Positions 49,128 through 58,197 of a DNA stretch of 64,000 bases are shown in pieces. Numbering within the stretch: the stretch's first letter is position 1; every line of letters begins with the position of its first letter. Source of the DNA: an archaeon (GTDB lineage: Archaea > Thermoproteota > Nitrososphaeria > Nitrososphaerales > Gagatemarchaeaceae); contig JAJZNC010000060.1 of the NCBI GenBank assembly GCA_021848045.1, positions 114,909 through 178,908 of the forward strand. The letters run 5' to 3'. The translations under genes and the position numbers were made by a program. The notes beneath the pieces were generated by a model, which was not told the DNA's origin, did not search any database, and saw only the letters and a list, made by a program, of their open reading frames with translations.

Positions 49128-49261
49128 AAGTCGCAGACGCTCAAACTAGGGCCTTATCTCCTTTTGCAAGACATGATGCTCGTTTCAAATTCGGACAACC
49201 AACCGCTAGCCATCTGGACAAAGCCTGTCAGGAGTTAAGGGAGTCAGGTCTCGCGTTGCTC

Positions 49262-49282
49262 ACCGCTGAACTACCAGCCCAC
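49262..49282. repeat. tRNA 5'-half repeat, copy 2 (tRNA fragment)
   Basis: Identical over 21 bp to the start of tRNA-Ala at 49107-49127. The sequence after it does not fold as a tRNA, and no T arm follows in order, so it is a fragment. A tRNA 3'-half-like segment with TGGGTTCAAAATCCCA and CCAGCC lies at about 49313-49352 on the same strand but upstream of it. Confidence 0.6.
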
Positions 49283-49543
49283 CAATTAGACCGAGACCGA
49301 CCCTGTTATTAAGAGGCTGGCTCTTCTGGGATTTTGAACCCACGGCTTCTGGGAGCAGCTCTTGTTTGTGCCCTCCCCCTAAATTAATTAGAAGAAGAAT
49401 CCTAGGAAGGCAAATCTCGCATGCAGCCAATCAGAAGTTGAGGTCTCATCTCAGTTGCGTTCAGGTGTGTAACTAGTCCGGACATCTGGCGCCATGGCGT
49501 ATGGGCTGTCCGCAATCTATGGATGCAACCTTCAGGAAGGAAC
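49283..49543. other. Gap of about 260 bp at island border
   Basis: Contains the tRNA 3'-half-like segment (about 49313-49352) and A+T-rich sequence with an AATTAATT run (49382-49389). No protein gene is supported. Confidence 0.4.
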
Positions 49544-51025
49544 CTATGGTGGAAGGCAGTTTAGGTCCGACCCAAGTACGGTGCTGTTGACGTTGCCTTT
49601 GATAGGGTAGTCTCTAAGAATTATCATGCTTCCAGAAGTCAGGACATAAATCTCGTCGGTGTTCAGGTTGTATGCTACGCGATCTACCTGGCTAGGGAAC
49701 GAGTACATGTTCACCAACGTCCCCTTGGTCCCATCATACACCAAGAGGTAGTTGTAATTCTGCGGGACCATGAGTACCTGGTTTCTCGGAGGGATTACGG
49801 CCATGTCGATGAACGGTCCGCACGTTTGTGGATTCGACTTGAAAATCACGTTCCCATTGGTCCCGTTGAGTGCAACTAGCTGCGCCTCCCCGGACACGTA
49901 GACGATGTCGGTCGCAGGATCCACGGTCATCGCTGTGAAATAAGCCGAGTATAAGTCCACGGTGTTCACTAGGGTGCCGCTGGTGCCATTCACCAGCGCT
50001 GCCTCGGACCCGCAGACGAAGGAATTGATACATCCGGTCGCGTAGACCATGTTGCTCTCGGAGTTGAGGGCGATGTTATCTGGTTCGAATCCGAGGGAGA
50101 CGTTCGCGACTACCGAATTCGTCGTCATGCTCACCCCCACCAAACCCTTGGCTTGGGTCCCCCACAACGTGCCCGTTAGCGAATCGATAGCCAAGTCGTC
50201 GAGGTTAAACGGAATCGCTTCCACCACGGTGTTCGTCGATCCGTTAATCACCGCGACCTCCCCCGGGAGAGCAGCGTATACCATACCTGTGGCGTCGTCG
50301 ACCGCGAGTCCACCGTGTACGACCCCGCCGGTGTTGTTTGTAGGTAACTCAACCTTAGCAGCCACAGTGTGCGACGACGCGTTGATTACGGTCAGGTAGG
50401 ACGTGTCTAGGACGTATATCCATCCTGCGCCTGGATTGACCGCAATTGCCTGGCCTCCGTCGACGCTAACATTCGCAACTTCGACACCGGTGGCGGGAAT
50501 TGGCTGCCGTCCTAACAATATTGTCGATGTGGTGGTCGAAGTTGTGGAGTAAGTCGTGGTGGACACAATCGTCTTGAGAGAGGTCAGTGTGGATGTGCTG
50601 GTGGAGGCATTAAGTTCAGAAATCTGTTGCTGCTGGTAGGCGGCTACTGCACCCAAGACCACCAGAACTATGAGAAAGCCCGCTATGATTGCCTTTGGTC
50701 TCGGTGGGCGGACAGACGGTCTGCCGCTGAGCTCTGGCTGGCGCTCTTGCTGTCTGCTCGCCTCGACTATCCTCAGGGCCTCACTCCCGTTGTCGGTGAG
50801 GGCATACAATCCCTTCTGGTTCAGCTTCACAAGGCCCGTGAGCTTTCCAAGGTGGAAGGCCAGCAAGCCACTACTATCTATCCCGACCTCCCTCTTGAGC
50901 TCGGAGAACCCTAATCCTTTCTGCCCTAGGACTTGCAGAATCCTTATCCTCGTGGGATGACCCAGGGCCTCGAAGACCTCCGCCTTGGAAGCGTTAAAGG
51001 TGTCGTCTTTGTCATTGTTGTCCAT
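49544..51025 (-). CDS. Membrane-bound HTH regulator with extracellular beta-propeller
   Basis: From the ATG at 51025 the protein has 493 residues. Residues 10-90 are an ArsR-type winged helix (AEVFEALGHPTRIRILQVLG, SELKREVGIDSSGLLAFHLGKL, LYALTDNGSEAL). A basic linker leads to one membrane segment (112-130), a Ser/Thr stalk (140-170) and a YVTN/NHL-like propeller (about 180-485) with blades such as AVNPGAGWIYVLD, AVDDATGMVYAA and TVDPATDIVYVSG. The DNA-binding part faces the cytoplasm and the propeller faces outside, a ToxR-like one-component layout. A TATA element (TATTAAATC, near 51062) precedes the start. Confidence 0.82.
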   Translation of the reverse strand: MDNNDKDDTFNASKAEVFEALGHPTRIRILQVLGQKGLGFSELKREVGIDSSGLLAFHLGKLTGLVKLNQKGLYALTDNGSEALRIVEASRQQERQPELSGRPSVRPPRPKAIIAGFLIVLVVLGAVAAYQQQQISELNASTSTSTLTSLKTIVSTTTYSTTSTTTSTILLGRQPIPATGVEVANVSVDGGQAIAVNPGAGWIYVLDTSYLTVINASSHTVAAKVELPTNNTGGVVHGGLAVDDATGMVYAALPGEVAVINGSTNTVVEAIPFNLDDLAIDSLTGTLWGTQAKGLVGVSMTTNSVVANVSLGFEPDNIALNSESNMVYATGCINSFVCGSEAALVNGTSGTLVNTVDLYSAYFTAMTVDPATDIVYVSGEAQLVALNGTNGNVIFKSNPQTCGPFIDMAVIPPRNQVLMVPQNYNYLLVYDGTKGTLVNMYSFPSQVDRVAYNLNTDEIYVLTSGSMIILRDYPIKGNVNSTVLGSDLNCLPP

Positions 51026-51106
51026 CGCACACGCACCTTTGGAGATTACATCCAGTCTAGATTTAATACCTCGGTCGTAGACCACGGGACTCAGGGGATT
51101 GTTTGG

Positions 51107-51126
51107 CAGTCAACGGTCGTTGACTG
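51107..51126. promoter_or_regulatory. 20-bp palindrome upstream of the HTH-propeller gene
   Basis: CAGTCAACG (51107-51115), GT, CGTTGACTG (51118-51126) is a perfect inverted repeat about 45 bp upstream of the TATA element. A further half-site CAGTCAAC lies at 51182-51189. It is a likely operator, perhaps for autoregulation. Confidence 0.55.
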
Positions 51127-51291
51127 GCCCGGCCTGAAGAAATGTGGTATGAATGAGACACTAGACGATTTCGCACGCGACCAGTCAACAGTGATGTAGG
51201 ATGTCTGCCGATGGCAACTCAGCACTTGCACCGGAATGGTTGTGCACCAAGGCTTCGGACTCAATTTCTGGGGGTGCCCCAAATTCTTGCA

Positions 51292-52317
51292 TCATGTCTC
51301 TGAGAAAGTGATATGAGCGCCGGGAGGGCTGACCACGCTACAAGTCCCCAAGCTCAGGTTGTTGGTTTCTTCAGTGGTTGAGCCGGAACCGCAAGATGGT
51401 GTGAGTTGGTTTGCACTTTGGTCCTCTAGATAGATGCCGACCGTGATCGAAGTGCCTGAGTTGAAGCTCGCCTGTGATCCACCACCGTAGCCGAATACGT
51501 TGAATTCGGCAGAGTTCCAGTAGCTATACAAGGAGAGTTCTGAGTCTGAAACAGACCTCGTATAGCAATTCGACCCGTCACACAAGTCGGCTTCATCGTT
51601 TCCGCTGGACAGGTAATTCGCCATACCCGTATCAGTGAGCGCGGCCAGCCCCGAGTTTGTCGCCGGTTCGTTTGGCACACTCGTCTGCTGAGTGTACCCC
51701 CAGCAATCGTAGTAGCCGTTAGGGTTGCTTGTATCTAGTACTTCCATCCATCCCGAATAGGGGGCAGTGCTCGGACAACCTCCGCTGCTCGACGTAGTGT
51801 AGTCGATGAGCCAATACTCTATGAAGAGTAAGCTTTGACTCCCCGACCCAGGATTGTTCTGGAAGTCGAATTGTTCCCAGCATTTCGTCGAATGTTCGCT
51901 GGAGGGGGTGCAAGTGAAGTATTGAGAGTTGATTTGAAGACTATAGTAGCCGCTCCCGAGGCTACTATCACTCTCGCTGGTGATGCCCGACACGCTGCTG
52001 AAGATGCCCTGTGCGTACCCAATGTTGGTGGACCCAGAATCAGCTGGGTTGTCTCCGTAACTCAATCCAACATTGGTCGCAATGACCTTCTCAGACACGC
52101 ATGGTACACGGTCCCACGTCGTATTCGGATAGGTGCTCTCAAAGCAACCTGCGCCTGGTGACGAGGTATGACTCATGATGTTATCGTATTGCGCATGTGT
52201 CATGCTCGGAGTCGCGCCCACCGGGACCGTCCTTGCAGAGACTAGAACCATCAAGATAGCCAATCCCAGTGCGGAGAACAGGCGTTTAGGCTCGGATCCT
52301 TTCCCAACGACTTTCAT
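51292..52317 (-). CDS. Secreted Cys-containing protein
   Basis: From the ATG at 52317 (TATA-like GTGTTTATG about 30 bp upstream) the 341-residue protein has a signal peptide (about 10-34). The mature part holds a beta-rich domain with SGYYSLQINSQYFTC, KCWEQFDFQNN and SLLFIEYWLIDY, a pattern seen in secreted lectin-like or G1-peptidase-like folds, though no catalytic Gln/Glu pair could be assigned. It has about 10 cysteines. It is the second exported gene of the island and lies upstream of the HTH-propeller gene in the same direction. Confidence 0.65.
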   Translation of the reverse strand: MKVVGKGSEPKRLFSALGLAILMVLVSARTVPVGATPSMTHAQYDNIMSHTSSPGAGCFESTYPNTTWDRVPCVSEKVIATNVGLSYGDNPADSGSTNIGYAQGIFSSVSGITSESDSSLGSGYYSLQINSQYFTCTPSSEHSTKCWEQFDFQNNPGSGSQSLLFIEYWLIDYTTSSSGGCPSTAPYSGWMEVLDTSNPNGYYDCWGYTQQTSVPNEPATNSGLAALTDTGMANYLSSGNDEADLCDGSNCYTRSVSDSELSLYSYWNSAEFNVFGYGGGSQASFNSGTSITVGIYLEDQSANQLTPSCGSGSTTEETNNLSLGTCSVVSPPGAHITFSET

Positions 52318-52505
52318 TTCACTTGGCAAATGATGGGACGCACTCATAAACACGTGTGCCACAAGATGATGCAAGGTAATAGTTTGGAGACTTCATAACA
52401 TCTTTCCGGTTGAAATTCTATGTGTACGCAACGTAAGGACGAGGGACAACTTCGACTTATCGTTGGCTGCATTCTCACCCGATACGCAACTCGCTATTTC
52501 TCGGC

Positions 52506-53071
52506 TCATCTGCACGTGAATGTTAGCATCTCGTCCTCCATCATAACCTCAGGCTCACTCCCAGTCGCGGCGCGCAGAAGCGCTGTATGGTACCGTTTCA
52601 GAAATGCCGTCCACTTCGGACCATGAGAGTGCGTGAAGATCAGCTTCCGGCGACCGCTCTCAAATCGCGAGTTATACTGATACCATCCAGAATGTTCCAC
52701 TGATACCATCCAGAATGTTCCGCCAGGGGCTCAAAGTAATCCTCAACAAGGTTGTCAAGGTTGAATTCCAGCCCCTGGAAGGCGAAGCTCTGTTTCACGA
52801 CTTTCGGCCCGAGACTCTTCGCGATATCCTCCATTTCCTCTAGGGAAGTAATTGCTAACCAACGCTCAAAGAGAGCCTCGCTCACTGGAATTGCCTTCGT
52901 CGCTTCCAGTATCTTGTCAAACGACATATATTTTGCCAGAACGGCGTTGATGAGAGAGTTGGGTGTGATATGCCGGCGCTTTGCTTCCCTATTCAAATCA
53001 ACTCTGACGCTAGCGGGAATTCTCACTGTGAAGTGCGCATATACACCCGAGCTTTTCTCTTCACTTCTCAC
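52506..53071 (-). pseudogene. Ribbon-helix-helix gene frameshifted by a 23-bp tandem duplication
   Basis: The N-terminal part (residues 11-60) looks like an Arc-type ribbon-helix-helix: AHFTVRIPASVRVDLNREAK, HITPNSLINAVLAKYMS. At 52676-52721 a 23-bp unit is repeated exactly. The reading frame shifts there and ends at 52640 (143 aa). Removing one copy joins EHSGWYQ to YNSRFESGRRKLIFTHSHG and a C-terminus to 52506, giving about 180 residues. The intact form thus existed recently. The duplication could be reversible. Confidence 0.7.
52676..52721. repeat. Perfect 23-bp tandem duplication
   Basis: The two units (52676-52698 and 52699-52721) are identical. 23 is not a multiple of three, so the duplication breaks the frame of the ribbon-helix-helix gene. 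Confidence 0.95.
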
Positions 53072-53340
53072 GATTGTTACACGTTTTCATGATATATAGG
53101 CTGAAGTTCCGTAAAAGCGTGATGGAATGTGGTTCCATGTTTTTGGAACGGACTTGAAACGAGGGAATAATCTTTTGGTACACGCATAAGGGATATGCCT
53201 TGAGAGTCGCCTCTTTCTGCCAGCATGGCCAAATTCTTCCCTCCCCTTCCCATCCTCTCTCCTCGCGAACCCATGGCAGCCAACGCCGCGACGAAGGAGA
53301 AGGGGTCGAGTATGCGCCCAAGTCAAGATTTAGCAAAGGG
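53072..53340. other. Gap before the tRNA remnant
   Basis: About 270 bp, A+T-rich near 53072-53120. No gene is supported; the frames on both strands overlap each other and lack family resemblance. Confidence 0.35.
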
Positions 53341-53393
53341 GATTCGGATCCCGACCTCCTGCATGACAGGCGTACCGCTGAACTACCAGCCAC
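53341..53393 (-). pseudogene. Decayed tRNA (Asp-like) carrying the island repeat
   Basis: Reading down from 53393: GGCTGG, TA, GTTC-AGCGGTA, then CGCCTGTCATGCAGGAGGTC and GGGATCCGAATCCC. The anticodon region resembles an Asp tRNA (loop CTGTCAT) with a deletion of about 8 nt that removes the D-stem 3' strand and part of the anticodon stem. The T arm is also imperfect. Its 5' part is the third copy of the tRNA 5'-half repeat. Confidence 0.45.
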
Positions 53394-53441
53394 CAGCCCG
53401 ACGATTCGGGTCAGAAAGTCTCCGTTTACAAAAGAGAAACA

Positions 53442-53942
53442 TCAGTTGGAGGCCTTGGGCTTCCTGGAGAGCTTCGTGCCGCAGACCTCGCAGACAGAGC
53501 GCTTCGTGTCGGGGTACTCCTTGCCGCACCCTTTGCAGTAGGTCACCCATGTTATCTGCTTCCACTGGCCACGTATGGCAGTCTCCGAGAGGTTGATTCC
53601 GATGACCTCTGCCACGTTCCGTACCGCGAAGTCGTCGGTGACGAGGATGACCTGCGCCCCCATCCGGGACTTTACAAGGTCGAGAGTCACCGCGAGTATC
53701 GAGGTGTCGGCCTCCGAGAGCGACTTCTTGTCCCCGGTCCTGTTAGACGCCTCCTTGACTTTTTGCACCGATTCCTTCGACGGCTCTGTGATGTGCACCC
53801 TCGAGTGGATGAGCTGTGCGCCTACGCCTCTCCCCCTCACCTCGTCGAGGACCTGATATGTTGTGAAGTACTTGCCCTCGCCTTGGAACGGGATGCCGGC
53901 GAAGAATGCGGTCGAGTCTAGCACGTGGATTTTTTCGTTCAA
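53442..53942 (-). CDS. nob1: Endonuclease Nob1
   Basis: The 166-residue protein has a PIN domain (Asp9 in VLDSTAF; LSEADTSILAVTLDL; LVTDDFAVRNVAEV) and a C-terminal zinc ribbon (YCKGCGKEYPDTK, VCEVCGTKL). Nob1 cuts the 3' end of 16S rRNA in the final step of small-subunit maturation. Length and domain order are typical. It begins the core cluster after the island. Confidence 0.93.
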   Translation of the reverse strand: MNEKIHVLDSTAFFAGIPFQGEGKYFTTYQVLDEVRGRGVGAQLIHSRVHITEPSKESVQKVKEASNRTGDKKSLSEADTSILAVTLDLVKSRMGAQVILVTDDFAVRNVAEVIGINLSETAIRGQWKQITWVTYCKGCGKEYPDTKRSVCEVCGTKLSRKPKASN

Positions 53943-54336
53943 GAACTGGCTTTCACTGTCATTGGATGTGGCAGGCTAGTCTCGCGCCTGCGCCCTCCGG
54001 ATGAGGAGAACCGAGATATCGGTGCAGGATCTTGCCCCTTGCAATACGCTTCCTCCTCTCCCGCTCCATAATAAACAATCTGTGACGGTCGTCGGTCCTG
54101 AGAGCCTTCGGTCGCAAGCCCATTCGAACGCATCACGCCCCGACGCCAAGGGCAGGCTCTTGCGATTAGTCCAGACCGACCGATGGTTCTCCGGCACAGC
54201 AACGACCTGATCTTCAGGGACTGGCATGTCAATCGTCTCGCTCTCCCCGGTGGGCCTTTCAACGTCAGGGCAAACGGGCGCTTCGACCGCCCAGCACCCT
54301 TAATTACCGAGCTAGGAAAACTCGCGGGCAGAGCGT
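53943..54336. other. Gap of about 390 bp
   Basis: No gene is supported. An A+T-rich ATAATAAAC lies near 54068, which could promote a small RNA, and the TATA element CTTAATTA (about 54299) serves eif5A. The minus-strand frame 53939-54478 is Arg/Ser/Pro-rich and looks like a shadow. Confidence 0.4.
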
Positions 54337-54738
54337 TTGAGCAGACCAGCGGACCTAGGCAGTCTGAAGGAGGGCAGCTACATCGTGATTGACGGTGAGC
54401 CCTGCAAGGTGGTGGAGGTCGAGAAGAGCAAGCCTGGGAAGCACGGTAGCGCAAAGGTCCGGCTGACTGGCATAGCAATATTTACAGGCTCGAAGAAGAC
54501 CGTCATAGGCACAGTTGATACCCACATCGAGGTGCCGATCATCGACAAGAGGGCAGCCCAGGTGATATCCGCCACCCCTAACAGCGTCCAGCTGATGGAC
54601 CTCCAGTCGTTCGAGGTCACCGAGAGCCCGATGTCAACGGAGCCTGAGCTCCAAGGGAAGCTTTCTCCAGGGGTCGAGGTCGAGGTCTGGGTGGTCCTGG
54701 GCAAGAGTAAGATAATGCGGGTCAAGGGTACAGGGTAG
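54337..54738 (+). CDS. eif5A: Translation factor aIF5A
   Basis: The 133-residue protein has the hypusination loop SKPGKHGSAK with Lys35 as the modified residue, YIVIDGEPCKVVEVE before it, and the C-terminal OB domain (VPIIDKRAAQVISAT, LQGKLSPGVEVEVWVVL). It helps the ribosome past stalling sequences. The TTG at 54337 lies about 35 bp after a TATA element. Deoxyhypusine synthase is not in this window. Confidence 0.95.
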   Translation: MSRPADLGSLKEGSYIVIDGEPCKVVEVEKSKPGKHGSAKVRLTGIAIFTGSKKTVIGTVDTHIEVPIIDKRAAQVISATPNSVQLMDLQSFEVTESPMSTEPELQGKLSPGVEVEVWVVLGKSKIMRVKGTG

Positions 54739-54941
54739 CCCGAGGGGCACATCCTGTCACAGTCTTTTTAGCCCGCGACCACCGCTGACCTAAGCTAGCC
54801 CTAGATGAGGTCAACGGAAGAGCCGTCTGACGACGTCGTATGATGAAATCCAATACCGATAGGGCTAGTCTCCAAGGCGCACTAATGAGCCGGTGGTATT
54901 GGTATCCACGCGCCGCCGCCAGGAGAACTCCTTGGGTTGGG

Positions 54942-55628
54942 CTATTCCTTTGGGATGAGTCGCGCTTCGAGTATTTCCAGGTACCCGGAGTCGCCGTTCC
55001 AGTGCTTCTTCGAAGAGACCACGTCTATCCGACGGTCGAAGAGCGGGCAGTCGAGCACGAAGGTCTCCCCCTCTCCGCCTTCCAGTGCGGGGTTGATTCT
55101 GTACTTCTCGTGGAGCCGCGCAAGGTCGGCGACCATCGCTTGGTCGAGCTGCCTGCCTAGCCAGCTCTCGTCGAGCCCGAGCGCCGCCGCGCCAGTGACT
55201 ATCACTTTGAAACCGGCGGTCAGGATGTGCTCAAGGTGGGCGACCTGGTCCACATGCCACAGCGGGGAGACTGCTCTCACGCCCAGCTCTTCGCATACTC
55301 TCTCCACTCTCGACTTCTGGTAGATGCTGGCGAGGGCTCCGGTGTAGACCACCTCGACCGAGTAGCCTCTGACGGCTGTCGCGATGGCGTCTTTGAGGTC
55401 GCCGAGCTCTTCTTCCTTCACGCCTTTGGTCTGGACCGTGACCTGAGGGAGATGCATCGCTTCTGCCTGCAGGCGCGTCAACCTCAGGTTGGGATAGTGA
55501 AACATGTACGAATCTGGCCTTGACGGGAAGAGAGTGATCAGGCACCTGAGGTCCTCGCCTCCTCGCCTCGCCAAGTAGGCCGCGTAGGTGCTGTCCTTGC
55601 CCCCCGAGAAGAGGACGCCCACCCTCAT
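54942..55628 (-). CDS. dph6: Diphthine-ammonia ligase
   Basis: The 228-residue protein has the PP-loop VLFSGGKDSTYAAYLA, TGALASIYQKSRVERVC and the family mark EGGEGETFVLDCPLF. It amidates diphthine in the last step of diphthamide synthesis on elongation factor 2. The window also carries dph2, which starts the pathway. The gene is divergent from srp54. Confidence 0.93.
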   Translation of the reverse strand: MRVGVLFSGGKDSTYAAYLARRGGEDLRCLITLFPSRPDSYMFHYPNLRLTRLQAEAMHLPQVTVQTKGVKEEELGDLKDAIATAVRGYSVEVVYTGALASIYQKSRVERVCEELGVRAVSPLWHVDQVAHLEHILTAGFKVIVTGAAALGLDESWLGRQLDQAMVADLARLHEKYRINPALEGGEGETFVLDCPLFDRRIDVVSSKKHWNGDSGYLEILEARLIPKE

Positions 55629-55688
55629 GTCGCGGGGTCGCAGCTCTCAATCTTTTAAGCAACCGCGGTCGCGGGAGACCGACAGAGA

Positions 55689-57026
55689 ATGCTGGACTCG
55701 TTGAGGAGCGGCCTCCAGAGCGCGGTCAAGAGGCTGCTCGGGAACGACATAGTGGATGAGGCCGCGATACGGGAGTTCGTCAGGGACCTCCAGCGCGCGC
55801 TGATTCAGGCTGATGTAAACGTCAAGCTCGTCCTGAGCGTCACTGAGAGCGTCCGGAAGCGTGCGCTTGAGGAGAGGCCGCCACCCGGGCTCGACAGGAA
55901 GAACCAAATCGTGAAGATTTTGTACGAGGAACTGGACAAGCTCCTCGGCGGCGACCAGGAGCTCAAGCTCGAAAGGACCAGACAGAGCGTGGTGGTGATG
56001 CTTGGCATCCAAGGGTCTGGCAAAACCACCACGGTTGGGAAGCTGGCGAGGTTCTACGCGAAGCGAGGGTACAAGGTGGGGGTGGTCGCGGCAGACACCT
56101 TCAGGCCTGGGGCAGTGACCCAGCTTAGGACCATAGCAGGGGTGGTGGGCGTGGACGTCTATTCCGACGAGAAGGAGAAGGACTCCGTGAAGATAGCAGA
56201 GGCGGGGAGGCGAACCTTCGTAGAAGCTGGCAAGAACCTCGTAATCATCGACACAGCCGGGCGGCACAAGGAGGAGCAGAGCCTTCTCGACGAGATGAGC
56301 AGCATCTACTCGAAGGTGAGGCCCGACCTCAACCTGCTCGTGATTGACGGGACGATAGGCCAACAGGCTTTCAACCAAGCAGCGGCCTTTCACAAGGCTT
56401 CGCCGGTGGGCGGCATAGTGGTTACCAAGCTCGATGGGGCCGCCAAGGGCGGCGGGGCGCTAGCAGCCGTGGGAGCGACTGGCTCCAAGGTCTTCTTCAT
56501 CGGGACGGGGGAGAGGGTGGACGACTTCGAGGAGTTCTCGGCGACGCGCTTCGTAGGGCGCCTCCTCGGCATGGGGGACCTCAAGGCGCTCCTAGACATG
56601 GCCAAACAGGTAGAGGGCGGGGTGGACCAGAAGGCAGTCCAGCGCATGATGTCGGGAAAGCTCACCATGGACGATTTTTTGCTCCAGTTCGAGCAGGTGA
56701 ACAAGATTGGCTCGCTCAAGAAGATACTCGACCTGATACCCGGCGCCTCAGGGAACATGAAGAGCGAGGACCTTGAAAAGGCGGAGAGGAACATGCGTAT
56801 CTGGAAGAGCATCATCCAGGCGATGACAGCGGAGGAGAGGGCGGTACCTGAGAAGCTAAACGCCCCTAGGGTGAAGCGGATAGCCCAAGGGTCAGGGAGG
56901 ACGGAGAAGGACGTCAGGGAGCTGGTCGCGAGGTACAGGCAGACGAAGAGCATGATGAAATCTGGCAGAGGGCGGGAGATGCGCCAGTTCCTGAGGAGAG
57001 CCGGAGGTCAAGTCTCGGGTGGATGA
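55689..57026 (+). CDS. srp54: Signal recognition particle subunit SRP54
   Basis: The 445-residue GTPase has the N domain (1-95), the G domain with GIQGSGKTT (P-loop around 109-114), the DTAGRHKEEQ switch and TKLDGAAKGG, then a Met-rich M domain (about 320-440; SGKLTMDDFLLQFEQVNKIG). It binds signal sequences and 7S RNA and delivers ribosomes to the membrane. Its stop overlaps the pus10 start by 8 bp, so the two are coupled. A 7S RNA gene was not found in the window. Confidence 0.96.
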   Translation: MLDSLRSGLQSAVKRLLGNDIVDEAAIREFVRDLQRALIQADVNVKLVLSVTESVRKRALEERPPPGLDRKNQIVKILYEELDKLLGGDQELKLERTRQSVVVMLGIQGSGKTTTVGKLARFYAKRGYKVGVVAADTFRPGAVTQLRTIAGVVGVDVYSDEKEKDSVKIAEAGRRTFVEAGKNLVIIDTAGRHKEEQSLLDEMSSIYSKVRPDLNLLVIDGTIGQQAFNQAAAFHKASPVGGIVVTKLDGAAKGGGALAAVGATGSKVFFIGTGERVDDFEEFSATRFVGRLLGMGDLKALLDMAKQVEGGVDQKAVQRMMSGKLTMDDFLLQFEQVNKIGSLKKILDLIPGASGNMKSEDLEKAERNMRIWKSIIQAMTAEERAVPEKLNAPRVKRIAQGSGRTEKDVRELVARYRQTKSMMKSGRGREMRQFLRRAGGQVSGG

Positions 57027-58113
57027 GAGGGCCCGCCGGTTCCAGCTCTGCAAGCCCTGTCTTGACAGGCATGGAGGGCGGCCAGAGCTCACCCTCGCAA
57101 CGGACCAGGGCGAGTGCTTCATCTGCGGCGGGAGGTCGGGTGGGCTAGGAGAGGTCTCTAAGAAGACGGTTCGCGCCCTAGGCAGGTTCGAGTTCAGGAC
57201 GTTCTCCGTGGGCGTAGTGTTGCCGAGCGGGATTCAGGAGCGCGAGGACACGTTGAGGTCCGAGCTGAAGATCCGCGGGGGGGAGACGATAAAGTCTGAG
57301 TTCGCAGGTCGCCTGGCGGCCGCCGTAGTCAAGGGGATGCGTGGGAAGAAGGTCGACAGGCTTCACCCCGACGCCACCGTCCTTGCGGACATCGGAGGGG
57401 GAACCGTGTCGGTGAGCTCGAAGCCCCTCTTCGTCTACGGGAACTACACCAAGCCGCGCGGCGTCTCCCAGAGGAGGCTCTTCTGCGAGGTGTGCAATGG
57501 GAGAGGGTGCGAGAGTTGTGTTGGGTCGGGCTACTCTGCCTCACCCAGTGTCGAGGGGCTCGTCTCGAAGAGGCTGGGGGAGCTGCTCGGGTCTGAGCGG
57601 TTCAAGTTCACGTGGTTCGGCAGCGAGGACGAGGACAGCGTCGTATTCCCACCCGGGAGACCCGTGGTTATCGAGGCGAAGAGCCCCAGGACGAGGCACC
57701 CCCCTGGTGAGCTTCGCCTAAAGACAGGGATCGGAGGGATTACGCTTTCGCGGGTCCGCGCTATTGCGAAGCAGTCCGAGCACCCGGCATTCTCGTTCAT
57801 CACCCGCGCCGTGATTGGCGCTGAAGAGAAGGTCACGGAGGATGATGTGAAGAGGCTTCAGAAGGACATGAAGGGTGCGACGGTGAGGTACAGGAACAAC
57901 AAGGGCAGGCTGGTCGCCAAGAAAATCTACTTCGTGAAGGCCACGGCCCGAGGCAAGAGGATCACCGCGGAGATCAAGCTCGACGGGGGGCTCCCGGTGA
58001 AGAGGCTAGTCTCCGGGGAGGCTGTCTCTCCGTCCTTCTCGGAGTCTGTGGGGAAGCCTCTCCGCTGCGAGAGGTTCGACATCGTGCGTGTGTGGACCAA
58101 GGCCCGCAGGTGA
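57019..58113 (+). CDS. pus10: tRNA pseudouridine synthase Pus10
   Basis: The 364-residue protein has an N-terminal zinc site (CKPCLDRH, CFICGG), a THUMP-like middle and a catalytic domain with PLFVYGNYTKPRGVSQR, the EDEDS loop supplying the catalytic Asp, and GRPVVIEAK. It makes pseudouridine at positions 54 and 55 of archaeal tRNA. It is coupled to srp54 by an 8-bp overlap. Confidence 0.92.
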   Translation: MDERARRFQLCKPCLDRHGGRPELTLATDQGECFICGGRSGGLGEVSKKTVRALGRFEFRTFSVGVVLPSGIQEREDTLRSELKIRGGETIKSEFAGRLAAAVVKGMRGKKVDRLHPDATVLADIGGGTVSVSSKPLFVYGNYTKPRGVSQRRLFCEVCNGRGCESCVGSGYSASPSVEGLVSKRLGELLGSERFKFTWFGSEDEDSVVFPPGRPVVIEAKSPRTRHPPGELRLKTGIGGITLSRVRAIAKQSEHPAFSFITRAVIGAEEKVTEDDVKRLQKDMKGATVRYRNNKGRLVAKKIYFVKATARGKRITAEIKLDGGLPVKRLVSGEAVSPSFSESVGKPLRCERFDIVRVWTKARR

Positions 58114-58197
58114 AACCTCTGTGAAACCGGGTGGAAACATCAACCACTCGGATGGATTAGCTTTTAAATGAGGGTGGGCGGGCGGCCTACGTTCTTC

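Noticed and set aside
49250..49355. Circularly permuted tRNA
   Set aside because: A 3'-half-like segment precedes a 5' half on the minus strand, but six extra bases separate T stem and acceptor and the anticodon halves do not pair.
53939..54478. Minus-strand frame of 179 codons
   Set aside because: Arg/Ser/Pro/Cys-rich with no motif, and opposite the eif5A start.
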